Numbered from the stretch's first letter, positions 56,171 through 64,000 are shown. The stretch is DNA of 64,000 bases from Pseudidiomarina sp. CB1 (GCF_024752025.1 NZ_JANTPU010000001.1:310001-374000), one strand, 5' to 3'. Program-made: numbers and translations. The notes: generated by a model from the sequence alone, not told the origin.

Positions 56171-56455
56171 TTAGAGCGGGTGCTGTTTATCGTGCAGCAC
56201 CCGTAGTACGTAAATTGTTGTGGCTTGTGGTGTTACGTCGGCGGTGTAAAAAACCAAAAGAGATAGCGTTGGGATAACAAGCAAGCGACCGGGTAAAGGA
56301 GGGCGCTGCACGCCTAGCTCTGGGAAATCTTCGAGGCGGTGAATCGCTTCGTTTAAATATTTATCCGCGCGTTCTGCGGCGATTGGGTTCTCCGCGTGAA
56401 TGAAGCGATAGAATTCAAAGCGATCATTTAGGGCATCCGTTTCCCAGTAGATCAT
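56171..56455 (-). CDS. RelE/ParE family toxin
   Basis: A 94-residue toxin of the RelE/ParE superfamily: YWETDALNDRFEFYRFIHAENPIAAERADKYL forms the N-terminal helical hairpin, then PELGVQRPPLPGRLLVIPTLSLLVFYTADVTPQATTIYVLRVLHDKQHP carries the beta-sheet and terminal conserved HDKQHP. Length and layout are complete. It follows its antitoxin by one base. Either an mRNA-cleaving RelE or a gyrase-directed ParE is possible. Confidence 0.87.
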   Translation of the reverse strand: MIYWETDALNDRFEFYRFIHAENPIAAERADKYLNEAIHRLEDFPELGVQRPPLPGRLLVIPTLSLLVFYTADVTPQATTIYVLRVLHDKQHPL

Positions 56456-56456
56456 G

Positions 56457-56747
56457 TTAGGTATCCTTACCCGCTTGTCGTGCTAACCCTTGTTTAAATT
56501 TTTGCATGCGCTCGTTGGCAGTGTCAGCGCCGATAAATTCGGCTTCACCGCGCTCGAGTTTTGCGTATGCTCTCTGAACTTCTTCGGCTAACCACTCGTC
56601 ATGAGAGCTTTTTAAACGCTGTTGTTCTGCCAACAACTCTGTATGCCGACGACAAGCCTCACTTAGCGTCATCCCTTGACTCTCAGCCATTTCTTGCGCT
56701 AGACGCTTGGTCTCTTCATCGATGCGGAATTGAATCCGAGTCTCCAT
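56457..56747 (-). CDS. RHH antitoxin (RelB/DinJ-like)
   Basis: A 96-residue protein with an N-terminal ribbon-helix-helix (TRIQFRIDEETKRLAQEMAESQGMTLSEACR) and a helical charged tail for toxin binding. The type resembles RelB/DinJ antitoxins. It precedes the toxin in the usual order. A spacer of about 70 bases upstream contains TGTACA, a possible operator centre. Confidence 0.85.
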   Translation of the reverse strand: METRIQFRIDEETKRLAQEMAESQGMTLSEACRRHTELLAEQQRLKSSHDEWLAEEVQRAYAKLERGEAEFIGADTANERMQKFKQGLARQAGKDT

Positions 56748-56816
56748 AACTGCTCCTGCGTAGCATTTGCTCGTTTAATATGTACACACAAATGTTAGCA
56801 CAGGAGCCGTGGTTTG

Positions 56817-57254
56817 CTAGTTGTTATCGCCTTTTTTCTTGTCAGCTTTTTTCGGCTTTTCAGCGTTTTCGGATCCGTCATCAGCTTCGGCGGAGCCTTT
56901 CTTCAGCGTAATATCGGCGTATTTGACGCGGCCGGGGCGTTTGCGCTTGGTGGCATCGACGCCTTCCTTTTGCTGTACAGTGTGAGTCGCTTCATGTGCA
57001 CTTTCAGTCGCGTCGCTTAAACCATCGTCGTCCGAGTCCTCGTCGCGGAAATCAGGATCGTCGGCTTTTGCCTTGACCGTGTCCGCAAGTGCTTTGCCAG
57101 CTTTAAACTTGCCAGCACGTGCGGCCTCAGCCGTGGCCTGACCTTTAGCTGCCGCTTCCGTTAATTCCTTCTGTTCAGTTTTGTCTTGATCCTGCGCATA
57201 GGCTACCGCAGGTAAAGCGAGCAGCAGCGCGAGTGTTAAAGTTGAAACTTTCAT
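56817..57254 (-). CDS. Small exported Asp/Lys-rich protein
   Basis: A 145-residue protein with a signal peptide (KVSTLTLALLLALPAVAYA) from the ATG at 57254, which follows GAGGAG. The mature part has an Ala/Lys/Thr-rich helix region, a calcium-loop-like DEDSDDDGLSD near residue 75 (thrombospondin type 3 or EF-hand type) and a basic/acidic tail ending KPKKADKKKGDNN. No family is recognised. The Asp loop suggests Ca2+ binding; this is inference. Confidence 0.75.
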   Translation of the reverse strand: MKVSTLTLALLLALPAVAYAQDQDKTEQKELTEAAAKGQATAEAARAGKFKAGKALADTVKAKADDPDFRDEDSDDDGLSDATESAHEATHTVQQKEGVDATKRKRPGRVKYADITLKKGSAEADDGSENAEKPKKADKKKGDNN

Positions 57255-57414
57255 GGGGTCATCTCCTCGATAGGGTACCCATAGGTATAACCCATGCTCA
57301 TAAATTAACCAAATCTTGAAAGAGCAAAAGGCCTGCAAAGGCACTTCAAGTTGAAGCTCACGTGGCTATAGTGAAATTGCACCAAGCAATTGGGATCAAC
57401 TAGGAGGAACTACC

Positions 57415-57759
57415 ATGAAACTATCAAATGTACTTACATCAGTCGCTTCAGTAATGGCATTAACGTTCGGTACCGTGGCCATGGCCACTACGCTGCAAGA
57501 CCCAGAAACTGCACAACAGCAGGGTATGGAAAAAGCTGGTGACCACATCAGCGATTCAGCGATTACCGCCAATGTTAAGAGCGCTTTGATGTCTCAAGCT
57601 AGCGGCATGCAAATCAATGTTGCTACCACAGACGGCGAAGTAACACTGAGTGGTGAAGTTGAAAGCCAAGCCGATATTAGCGCTATCGAGCGCATCGTGC
57701 GTAATGTTGATGGCGTGAAAAGTGTTCGCAATGAACTGACAGTGAAGTCTGAAGCTTAA
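57415..57759 (+). CDS. Periplasmic BON domain protein
   Basis: A 114-residue exported protein (signal peptide ending VAMA) with one BON domain: SDSAITANVKSALMSQASGMQINVATTDGEVTLSGEV, then ISAIERIVRNVDGVKSVRNELTV. It is like OsmY-type proteins that protect membranes under osmotic stress. AGGAGG lies six bases before the ATG, a strong ribosome site. A terminator follows. Confidence 0.92.
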   Translation: MKLSNVLTSVASVMALTFGTVAMATTLQDPETAQQQGMEKAGDHISDSAITANVKSALMSQASGMQINVATTDGEVTLSGEVESQADISAIERIVRNVDGVKSVRNELTVKSEA

Positions 57760-57787
57760 ACCTTTAGCACATTCACAATCTCCCGTT

Positions 57788-57822
57788 ACCCCGTGTGGCC
57801 GCGCTTGCCCTCGGGGTTTTTT
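57788..57822 (+). terminator. Terminator after the BON gene
   Basis: ACCCCG and CGGGGT are inverted copies with an 18-base loop and are followed by six T residues at 57817-57822. Confidence 0.55.
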
Positions 57823-57873
57823 ATTGTCGCGACTAGAGCTATGCTAAGAGCTTCGATAGTACAGGAGCTCCTG

Positions 57874-58437
57874 ATGCAGCCAAATGACGTTCTTGAATTC
57901 TGGTTTAACGAACTTACACCAGCTGACTGGTTTGCCAAAAGCGATGCGCTAGATCGGCAGATCATGTCGCGTTTTAGCTCGTTATTGACGGCTTGCGCGG
58001 CAGGGGAATGCTGGCAGTGGCGTGAAGCTGATGCTGCGGGTAAAGGCACCGGTGGGCTTGGACGATTAGCGGAAATCTTGGTCCTTGACCAATTTTCACG
58101 AAACGTCTATCGCAACGATGCGCGTGCGTTTGCGCAAGATCCGATGGCGTTGGCCTTGGCGCAAGAAGCGGTAGCTTTGGGCGTTGACGCCGCGATGAAC
58201 GCCTCACAACGGGCGTTTTTGTATATGCCCTATATGCATAGCGAGTCACTGGTAGTGCATGACGAGGCGATGCGCTTGTTTAATCAGCCCGGCCTCGAAA
58301 CCAACTATGAATTTGAAATCAAACACCGCGAAATCATCGAGCGTTTTGGTCGCTACCCGCATCGAAATGCTGTGCTCGGCCGCGCCTCAACGCCCGTCGA
58401 GCTGGAATTTTTAAGTCAACCCGGCTCTAATTTTTAG
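57874..58437 (+). CDS. DUF924 family protein
   Basis: A 187-residue helical protein of the DUF924 family (TPR-like). Conserved segments are DVLEFWFNEL, LGRLAEILVLDQFSRNVYRNDARAF and a late HREIIERFGRYPHRNAVLGR. The ATG at 57874 follows AGGAG; an earlier in-frame Met lies in the leader. The function is not established. Its stop overlaps the stop of the toxin gene on the other strand by 11 bases. Confidence 0.88.
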   Translation: MQPNDVLEFWFNELTPADWFAKSDALDRQIMSRFSSLLTACAAGECWQWREADAAGKGTGGLGRLAEILVLDQFSRNVYRNDARAFAQDPMALALAQEAVALGVDAAMNASQRAFLYMPYMHSESLVVHDEAMRLFNQPGLETNYEFEIKHREIIERFGRYPHRNAVLGRASTPVELEFLSQPGSNF

Positions 58438-58717
58438 TGCGCTCGATGGCAAGACGATAAATTTTGTTTTTCTCTCGTTTGCCAACGGCAATCACAATGA
58501 CAGTGATTGATGACTCGCTGACCTCATAGACCAGACGATAACCTAGTGTTTTTAATTTTATTTTGTATAGATTGCGGCCACCGCGCAACGCCGCACTTGC
58601 AACATGAGGTTGGTCTAAACGTTGGCGGAGCTTTTGTTTGAACTGCGCTTTTAGCGCTGGCGTAAGTTTATTCCATTCGCGTTGCGCTGAAGTTTTAAAG
58701 GCGAGTTTATAGGTCAT
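58427..58717 (-). CDS. RelE family toxin (StbE-like)
   Basis: A 96-residue RelE-type mRNA endonuclease: TYKLAFKTSAQREWNKLTPALKAQF, then ALRGGRNLYKIKLKTLGYRLVYEV and a C-terminal AVGKREKNKIYRLAIERT with catalytic Lys/Arg/Tyr. The complete order matches RelE of relBE/stbDE systems. It overlaps its antitoxin gene by 11 bases, a sign of coupled translation. Confidence 0.9.
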   Translation of the reverse strand: MTYKLAFKTSAQREWNKLTPALKAQFKQKLRQRLDQPHVASAALRGGRNLYKIKLKTLGYRLVYEVSESSITVIVIAVGKREKNKIYRLAIERTKN

Positions 58718-58955
58718 CAAGACTTACGGCCACAGCAGGCTCATGCATGCGTTCTTCGACAATCTTTAGCAGCTCATGCTCGTCGATAAGCTCAAGAAGC
58801 GCCTCATAGGTTGCCGCTGGAATACAATAAAATGCCGGCTCATTACGATTAAGAATAGCCACTGGCATGCCATCACCACTGGCCACCACTTTCATCGGAT
58901 TCACCTTAAGTTCAGAAATACTCGCTGCAATATCGGCATGGATTGCATGTGCCAT
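58707..58955 (-). CDS. StbD/Phd-YefM family antitoxin
   Basis: An 82-residue antitoxin. The N-terminus DIAASISELKVNPMKVVASGDGMPVAILNRNEPAFYCIPAATYEALLEL matches the StbD/Phd-like (RelB-type) family; the C-terminal helix (HELLKIVEERMHEPAVAVSLDDL) would cover the toxin. The start is taken at 58955, which is the first Met giving the family N-terminus. The toxin follows. Confidence 0.87.
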   Translation of the reverse strand: MAHAIHADIAASISELKVNPMKVVASGDGMPVAILNRNEPAFYCIPAATYEALLELIDEHELLKIVEERMHEPAVAVSLDDL

Positions 58956-59217
58956 AGTGGGTGTCCTCTTGGTCAATTCGAGACCTAATAATAGGACGCT
59001 TAATGGGTTTTGTAAATCTGGCATACGCGGGCTCTACGGTTGGTGAACTTGAAAATTGTACGCTAATCATGCTTTGTAGAACTACTGGCAGCACGCGTAA
59101 TTTGTTGTGGGATTTTGCTCAATTGACTAACACCCTGTTACGTTTTCAACTCACCAATTGCCGCTCAATAAGCTAGAGTTAGGTTTATCATGAATGACTG
59201 AGAGGATAGGGTTCACG

Positions 59218-59928
59218 ATGGATATTAAGCTGTACGAAGGACTGGTGTTGTTGGCCTTGAACGACGAGAAAGGCACCACCGAAGGGTACTACATCGAATA
59301 CACCGCAGCGGCGGCTATTTTATCGGAGCTGTTGCTTTCCCAGCGCATCAAAGTAAATCCTGACAACAAAGACAAAGTTGACGTGCTTGATGACTCGCCG
59401 ACGGGGGACCCGATCATGGACGAAGCGCTGCAGAAAATAACTGGCAAGAAAAAGCCCGACACCCTGAAAAATTGGGTGATGGCATTAGGTCAGATCAAAA
59501 ATCTGAAGCATAAAATTGCAGAACAACTGGTCGCCGACGGCATTATCAAAGCCGACGAAAAGAAAGTGCTGTGGATTTTTACGCAGAAGATATACCCAGA
59601 AGTGAATCCTGAACCGGAAACACACTTGAAGCGTGAGATGCGCCGCTTAGTGCTGGATAAACCGCTTGAAATTCATCCCAAGATTGCGTTAATGGTCGCA
59701 CTGGCGAAGAGCGCCCATCTATTGAATCAAGTCTTTAGTAAAGACGAGCTTAAGCAGCACAAAGAGCGCATCGAGCAGATCTCGAAAGGCGAAGAACTGG
59801 GTGAAATCACCGCCGATGTCATCGAAGGCGTACAAGCGGCTGTCATGGTCGCCGTGATGATGCCTGCGATGATGGCCGCCGTGACGGCCTCAACGACCAG
59901 CTGCACCACGACCACAACAAGCTGCTGA
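59218..59928 (+). CDS. GOLPH3/VPS74-like (GPP34) protein
   Basis: A 236-residue protein of the GPP34 family. KLYEGLVLLALNDEKGTTEG is the family opening, followed by ILSELLLSQRIKVNPDNKDKVDVLDDSPTGDPIMDEALQKI and the helical body ending in PKIALMVALAKSAHLLNQVF. Eukaryotic members bind phosphatidylinositol 4-phosphate on Golgi membranes; bacterial relatives have no known role. After residue 200 a hydrophobic segment (AAVMVAVMMPAMMAAVTAS) precedes a Ser/Thr/Cys tail ending TTSC. The ATG at 59218 has GAGAGGA upstream; 59194 is the alternative. Confidence 0.8.
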   Translation: MDIKLYEGLVLLALNDEKGTTEGYYIEYTAAAAILSELLLSQRIKVNPDNKDKVDVLDDSPTGDPIMDEALQKITGKKKPDTLKNWVMALGQIKNLKHKIAEQLVADGIIKADEKKVLWIFTQKIYPEVNPEPETHLKREMRRLVLDKPLEIHPKIALMVALAKSAHLLNQVFSKDELKQHKERIEQISKGEELGEITADVIEGVQAAVMVAVMMPAMMAAVTASTTSCTTTTTSC

Positions 59929-59935
59929 TTCCGTG

Positions 59936-61264
59936 TTAGCGGCTATTGCCGCTGTTACCGCGATTTCCGCCATTACTCGTTTTGCCGCCGCGGCCTTGTG
60001 ATCTGCTGCGGTTGCGTGGCTTGCCGCTGCGATTACCGTTGCCGGCACCACTACCGTTGCCATCTTGGCGCGGTTTGCGTGGCTGGCGTTGTTGGCCACC
60101 GCGCGGAGGAGGCGGTGTTTTACCCGTTAGTTCCACGTTGCTAAAGCCCTGTAACAGCTTGCGCTCAATCGGTTGACCGATAAGCTTTTCGATGGCTTTT
60201 AAGGTTTTGTATTCTTCGTCCATGACCAATGAAACGGCATGACCCATTTGTCCTGCACGGCCCGTACGGCCAATGCGGTGGACGTAGTCTTCAGCGACTT
60301 GTGGTAAGTCAAAGTTGATCACGTACGGCAGTTTGTCGATGTCGAGACCACGCGCAGCAATGTCGGTCGCAACGAGCACATTCACTTCACCTGATTTGAA
60401 CTCGGCGAGAGCCTTCGTACGTGCGCCTTGGCTCTTGTTACCGTGAATGGCTGCAGCAAGAAAGCCATCAGCGTTGAGCTGACGCACAAGTTTATTCGCG
60501 CCGTGCTTAGTACGCGAAAATACGATCACTTGTGGCAAACTCAGATCGCGTAACAACTGCATCAACATGCGCGGCTTCTCGTTCTTGGTCGCCGTGTACA
60601 TGGTTTGTTCAATGCGCTCCGCCGTCGAGTTTGGCGGTGCAACCGAGACTTCTACCGGATTGTTCACCAACGTTTTCGCTAGCGCACGTATATCTTTCGA
60701 GAAAGTTGCTGAGAACATCAGGGTTTGGCGCTTCGCCGGCAACAACTTAATGATTTTCTTAATGTCGTGGATAAAGCCCATGTCGAGCATACGGTCGGCT
60801 TCGTCAAGCACCAACACTTCAAGCTTCGAAAACTTCACCGCATTCTGCTGATACAAATCGAGCAAACGACCTGGCGTCGCAACCAGTATGTCGACGCCTT
60901 TGCGGAGCTTCATCATTTGCGGATTAATCTTTACTCCGCCAAACACCACTGCATAGTTCAGATTTAGCCCAGCACCATAGGTCGCAACACTCTCACCAAC
61001 CTGTGCAGCAAGCTCGCGGGTTGGCGTCAAAATTAACACCCGAGCGGTATTTGCTTTCGCGCGCTCGCCGTCTTTCAACTTTTCTAAAATCGGTAGCGTA
61101 AAGCCCGCAGTTTTCCCCGTTCCTGTTTGCGCCGCCGCCATTACGTCACGACCTTCGAGCACCGGCGGAATCGCCTGCGCTTGAATCGGAGTTGGCTCGG
61201 TATAACCTTGGCGGGTGAGGGCATTCAGAATTTCGGGGCAAAGCTGGAGTTCAGAAAATGTCAT
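59936..61264 (-). CDS. rhlE: DEAD-box RNA helicase RhlE
   Basis: A 442-residue DEAD-box helicase. In order are the Q motif ([11 protein letters not shown]), [50 protein letters not shown] and [11 protein letters not shown] 65-residue Gly/Arg/Asn-rich tail ([13 protein letters not shown]..., [15 protein letters not shown]) resembles RhlE RNA-binding tails. Probably helps ribosome assembly and RNA turnover at low temperature. It converges with the GPP34 gene. Confidence 0.94.
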   Translation of the reverse strand: MTFSELQLCPEILNALTRQGYTEPTPIQAQAIPPVLEGRDVMAAAQTGTGKTAGFTLPILEKLKDGERAKANTARVLILTPTRELAAQVGESVATYGAGLNLNYAVVFGGVKINPQMMKLRKGVDILVATPGRLLDLYQQNAVKFSKLEVLVLDEADRMLDMGFIHDIKKIIKLLPAKRQTLMFSATFSKDIRALAKTLVNNPVEVSVAPPNSTAERIEQTMYTATKNEKPRMLMQLLRDLSLPQVIVFSRTKHGANKLVRQLNADGFLAAAIHGNKSQGARTKALAEFKSGEVNVLVATDIAARGLDIDKLPYVINFDLPQVAEDYVHRIGRTGRAGQMGHAVSLVMDEEYKTLKAIEKLIGQPIERKLLQGFSNVELTGKTPPPPRGGQQRQPRKPRQDGNGSGAGNGNRSGKPRNRSRSQGRGGKTSNGGNRGNSGNSR

Positions 61265-61572
61265 GTATAAATGTGCAACTTAATTAGGGTAAGGACGCGT
61301 ATTGTACCGCAGAGTGGACGCGGGTGCAGTGAAATTAATTAGCTATCGGTTTTCTCGCGGTTGATTTGACGGATTGCATTCCCGATTGACACTTAGCGCT
61401 GATGTGCAGGGAGAAGGCGGGCGGACGTGCCCATTTAGGTAACAGATAGTTCGTTCATGTGAGCCTGCTTTGTGCCAACAGCGGACGTTAGCGCCCGACT
61501 TTGGGGCGGCCTTGTAGCTGCGAAGCAGCGGAAAGGCTGTCCCAGCCCCGGAGGGACGACAACAGCCGCTTG
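61265..61572. repeat. Gene-free spacer with hairpins at the edge of the variable region
   Basis: No gene is seen in these 308 bases. Features: GCTGC-GAA-GCAGC (61517-61529, five-base stem); an imperfect larger hairpin at 61535-61567 (GGCTG..CAGCC and TCCC/GGGA); and on the minus strand GCCCCAAAGTCGGGCGCTA (61489-61507), which resembles the 3' end of Vibrio-type integron attC sites. The last is in the right place and orientation to follow the gene at 61573. A short repeat TTTGTGCCAACAGCGGACG is also present at 61470-61488. Confidence 0.4.
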
Positions 61573-62904
61573 CTATGTCACGTATCCACAGTACTCCGGC
61601 TTACGAAATAGAGTGCGTTGCCTAGCTTCATCCAACCAGGAAAATTTTTCATCGAGCCCATACGCAACAACAAGCCTTTCTGCGAGTTTATCTTTTTGCA
61701 GGAAATAGAGAGAACGCAAGATGTTGTATAACGCATTTGTCTTATCGAAAATATGGAAGTACTGTGGCCATACAGAGTCTTCTGAGCTTGCGAACGAACT
61801 CTTGGCTTCCTCAAGATCAAGCTCATAAATCCGACAATAGCATTCCGAAAAGTATAGACCGCGCGCAAAATAGAACAGAGCTGACAAACCAGCCAGTTTT
61901 TCTGGAGTGAGATTGGACTTAACGGCCTCCCAAACCTCAGCACGTGTTTTGTCGGCTTTCAGAATAGCTTCAAACATTTCGCCGGAACCCCACTCGCTAG
62001 CTTCAGCTTCGATTAGGGCTTTATCAGATGGTAGGTCGTGGTGCTTAAACCAATAGCTGAAAAATTCTTCAATATAGGCCTCTTCAACTCCGAGTAAAGG
62101 AATCGTAATCCCAATTGCCGGCGCGAGTTCAAAATGCGATTCGATGAGCTTAATGCTCTCAGAGAGTTCTTTGCTACCAATATTGAAATGTTTCTTGAGA
62201 AATTCCTTAGTTGTACTAAATGAATCTGCCGCCCACGTTGCTCGAGGGGGAAGAAAGGATGCCATTTCGAACAGATTCTTTCGCGACAGTCGTTTTGTAA
62301 AAGACCCACATCGATATTCATCGCAAAGGTATTTATTTAAGCGATGTAAGTCATCCAAGGCTGCTTCTAGCTCCCCGAAACTGCGCTTCAATACTACAAA
62401 GTTGATGACCGCGACATCCACGAGATGCTTTTGACTCTCATTATCAAGTGGGTACCGAAATGTTTGTCCGGTGGCATCCACTTCAGCGAAGTCCGTGATT
62501 TTTGTATCAAGCCTTCTGATTATCGGGTCGTAGCGATCGTCGGCAGCTTGGGCCTTTTCAGCGAAGAAACTCCAAATATTTCCTATATCGTGTGAACCAG
62601 CTAAGTCGAATTGGAGGTTACGACACCTGGCTTTTTCGATAAGGATAAGTTCTGAAATTGCGCCTTTCAAGCGAAGTTCTAGTGAATGCCTCATATTGAA
62701 ACAAACCGGATAAACCATCTCGTCAACCGAGTGCTCTAACCCCCGTTCACTAAGAACTAAATCAATCAGAATAGTTGCTGCTTGGGAAAACCCCTTGGCG
62801 TAATCCCAGTACCCAGGGAAGCCATTTTCGCCTACACACGCATTTGCCCAAGTGGGGGCACTACCAATGAAAGTTGTATTGTTCCTAACCACTGCAGTCA
62901 CCAA
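61573..62904 (-). CDS. Unrecognised 443-residue protein, HEPN-like motif
   Basis: A soluble helical protein with no clear family. The stretch FNMRHSLELRLKGAISELI near residue 75 followed by GSHDIGNIWSFF near 105 recalls the RHxLExxLK ... HDxxxLW pattern seen in many HEPN-like proteins of defence regions; the R-x4-6-H ribonuclease signature was not clearly located. There is no ATG before residue 60 or so: TTG at 62904 and GTG at 62901 are the candidates, about 20 bases after an AGGAGA. The open frame extends to 62959 without a stop. Codon use and G+C look different from the core genes. Confidence 0.7.
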   Translation of the reverse strand: MVTAVVRNNTTFIGSAPTWANACVGENGFPGYWDYAKGFSQAATILIDLVLSERGLEHSVDEMVYPVCFNMRHSLELRLKGAISELILIEKARCRNLQFDLAGSHDIGNIWSFFAEKAQAADDRYDPIIRRLDTKITDFAEVDATGQTFRYPLDNESQKHLVDVAVINFVVLKRSFGELEAALDDLHRLNKYLCDEYRCGSFTKRLSRKNLFEMASFLPPRATWAADSFSTTKEFLKKHFNIGSKELSESIKLIESHFELAPAIGITIPLLGVEEAYIEEFFSYWFKHHDLPSDKALIEAEASEWGSGEMFEAILKADKTRAEVWEAVKSNLTPEKLAGLSALFYFARGLYFSECYCRIYELDLEEAKSSFASSEDSVWPQYFHIFDKTNALYNILRSLYFLQKDKLAERLVVAYGLDEKFSWLDEARQRTLFRKPEYCGYVT

Positions 62905-62958
62905 ATTTAGTTTGCCACTACATTTCTCCTGAATGCAAAACGGTAGTGGTAATGAACG

Positions 62959-62971
62959 CTACGGAGCGTAG
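62959..62971. repeat. Short hairpin in the spacer between two unknown genes
   Basis: CTACG-GAG-CGTAG, a perfect five-base stem with a three-base loop, flanked by AACG and GTTGGCGTCCCGTT. It lies in the 98-base spacer between the 443-residue gene and the membrane-protein gene. Confidence 0.5.
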
Positions 62972-63002
62972 TTGGCGTCCCGTTGACCATCTTTTTAAAT
63001 GC

Positions 63003-63611
63003 TTAATCTTGGTGGTACTCCCACCGAAGCATATTCATAACGATTGCATAAATATTAAAGACAAATGACTTTAAAAGAAGCAATAAATAAATGAAGCTAC
63101 TTCCTACGATAGCGTACACAATATTTATCATTGTTGACTTTACACAGTCCGCATTAGGTAGGTACTCAATAAAATTCGCAATAAAGCCGTCGGATTGACC
63201 AAAAAGCATAATTAGCGCATAGAGAACAAGGAAGGTAATGTATGCAATAAAAACCTTCATGAAAGCAAAAAAGTTGTACTTTAAAGTCGGTAAGCCGGTT
63301 TCTTTATTCGTATGTTCCATCATCGCCAGCATCATTTTGGGCTTTGATAGCGTTGCGAATATAGTAAAACCCGCAATTAAAAAACCCAGTATTGTAATAG
63401 AGAAGCTAAACCCCATTTCCGACCATTTTCTGAGGTCAGCCAAGATTATATCCTGATCACTTGCAAGAAAGAATGAATTAGAAACCAATGCTAAAAAACT
63501 GCCGAGCACGAAAATCACCTGAAACTTGCTAGGTAATATTCTCCTCGACAATTTATATACATCCCATAGCGATTTTTCGCTTGTCAAATCGGAGTCATCA
63601 AAGGAGTGCAT
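63003..63611 (-). CDS. Unknown four-helix membrane protein
   Basis: A 202-residue protein with four hydrophobic segments (about residues 31-51, 66-90, 112-138 and 157-192), short loops and a cytoplasmic N-terminus (HSFDDSDLTSEKSLWDVYKLSRR). No family recognised. Start ATG at 63611, with AGGAAGG 10 bases upstream inside the end of the preceding gene, so the pair is almost certainly one operon. Membrane proteins of this kind often act as effector or anchor in defence systems, but that is conjecture here. The DNA is A+T rich. Confidence 0.75.
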   Translation of the reverse strand: MHSFDDSDLTSEKSLWDVYKLSRRILPSKFQVIFVLGSFLALVSNSFFLASDQDIILADLRKWSEMGFSFSITILGFLIAGFTIFATLSKPKMMLAMMEHTNKETGLPTLKYNFFAFMKVFIAYITFLVLYALIMLFGQSDGFIANFIEYLPNADCVKSTMINIVYAIVGSSFIYLLLLLKSFVFNIYAIVMNMLRWEYHQD

Positions 63612-63614
63612 CGA

Positions 63615-64000
63615 TTAGAGCCTTCCTAATATATCTTTGATTTTATCTATAACCGCAGCAGCCACTTCTGGAACTGAGATCACGTTAGATCTCGCCAAAT
63701 GAGTAAATTGGTTGTATTTTTCACGGGCCGCTCTTTCTGCGTTCTTGGGAAGCTCGTCAAGCTCAACTGTAAGATTGAAGTCTTCATTACTCCCCCGAAT
63801 AGTATCGCCTTGAGCATCGTAGCCTTTAAACTTAATCTCTGAATTACCTCGGTTTGAGGCGGAACTCGCTTGATCATAAACCTCATTTTTTTCGAGACCC
63901 TCTTGCGCATTCGCAAATTCGACTTTTGCATTTTTACTATTCATTTCATCACGACGACGTCCAAAATCGGACCAAAAATCGTCATTGTCAATCTCTTCTT
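63615..64000 (-). CDS. 3' part of an unknown gene, cut by the window edge
   Basis: The frame stays open from the stop at 63615 to the right edge. It reads ...EEIDNDDFWSDFGRRRDE into MNSKNAKVEFANAQEGLEKNEVYDQ, so the ATG at 63944 is probably internal. The visible 128 codons are hydrophilic and charged, with Asn/Glu-rich stretches and a helical C-terminus (EVAAAVIDKIKDILGRL). No domain is recognised. Three bases separate its stop from the ATG of the membrane-protein gene, so the two are coupled. Confidence 0.7.
   Translation of the reverse strand, partial: EEIDNDDFWSDFGRRRDEMNSKNAKVEFANAQEGLEKNEVYDQASSASNRGNSEIKFKGYDAQGDTIRGSNEDFNLTVELDELPKNAERAAREKYNQFTHLARSNVISVPEVAAAVIDKIKDILGRL

Noticed and set aside
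62905-63002. A full attC site in the spacer between the 443-residue and membrane-protein genes
   Set aside because: It has a GGGACGCC box after an AAC and a hairpin, but no matching L' and GTTRRRY end, so the site is incomplete.

Overview
The window looks like chromosomal DNA of a marine gammaproteobacterium, most likely Alteromonadales and probably the Idiomarinaceae (Idiomarina/Pseudidiomarina). The reasons are the blocks ybfF-DUF2788-fldA-fur, seqA-pgm, bepA/perM/bcp/dapA-bamC-purC and dapE-yffB, and a methylcitrate operon of the AcnD-PrpF type under a GntR regulator. This placement rests on recognised protein families and gene order; no database search was possible. No rRNA, tRNA, CRISPR array or intact insertion sequence was seen.

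Layout. 0-10 kb: glnS; a divergon with a near-perfect Fur box between an unrecognised exported acidic protein and the Fe(II)/2-oxoglutarate hydroxylase PiuC; fur, flavodoxin and the YbfF esterase; seqA-pgm; an MFS transporter. 10-24 kb: DUF2066-hda behind a perfect DnaA box, arsC-wrbA-DUF2069, a TlpA-like lipoprotein, bepA, perM, bcp, dapA-bamC, purC, and a yffB-dapE-M15 peptidase-DUF2897 operon with a second DnaA-box cluster upstream. 24-36 kb: patatin-like protein, hemH, a phospholipase D-like protein, a metallo-beta-lactamase/beta-CASP protein, a DASS symporter, a BCCT transporter and a large PAS-PAS-GGDEF-EAL membrane protein. 36-44 kb: YceI, fasciclin, then the propionate (2-methylcitrate) operon gntR-prpB-prpC-acnD-prpF-ychJ. 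44-54 kb: a lone ParD antitoxin beside a parE stump, DUF418, TspO, SelO, and a LysR/dabB/dabA inorganic-carbon uptake module with a YciO-type protein. 54-61 kb: LD-carboxypeptidase and M14 peptidase, two intact toxin-antitoxin pairs, small exported proteins (BON, Asp/Lys-rich), DUF924, a GOLPH3-like protein and rhlE.

From about 61.3 kb to the right edge the character changes. The DNA becomes more A+T rich, with three same-strand genes of unknown function: a 443-residue soluble protein, a four-helix membrane protein and a third gene cut by the window edge. They are bounded by spacers with short hairpins, one of which resembles the 3' end of an integron attC site. This is the best candidate for an undescribed, possibly defensive or mobile, unit, but the evidence is circumstantial.

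Several genes fit together in central physiology. Fur, fldA, PiuC and hemH concern iron and heme. SeqA, Hda and the DnaA boxes concern replication timing. PrpB, PrpC, AcnD and PrpF convert propionyl-CoA to pyruvate and succinate. DabB and DabA probably energise bicarbonate or CO2 accumulation. A short dispersed repeat built on CGAATAGCAAACA occurs in four intergenic regions.
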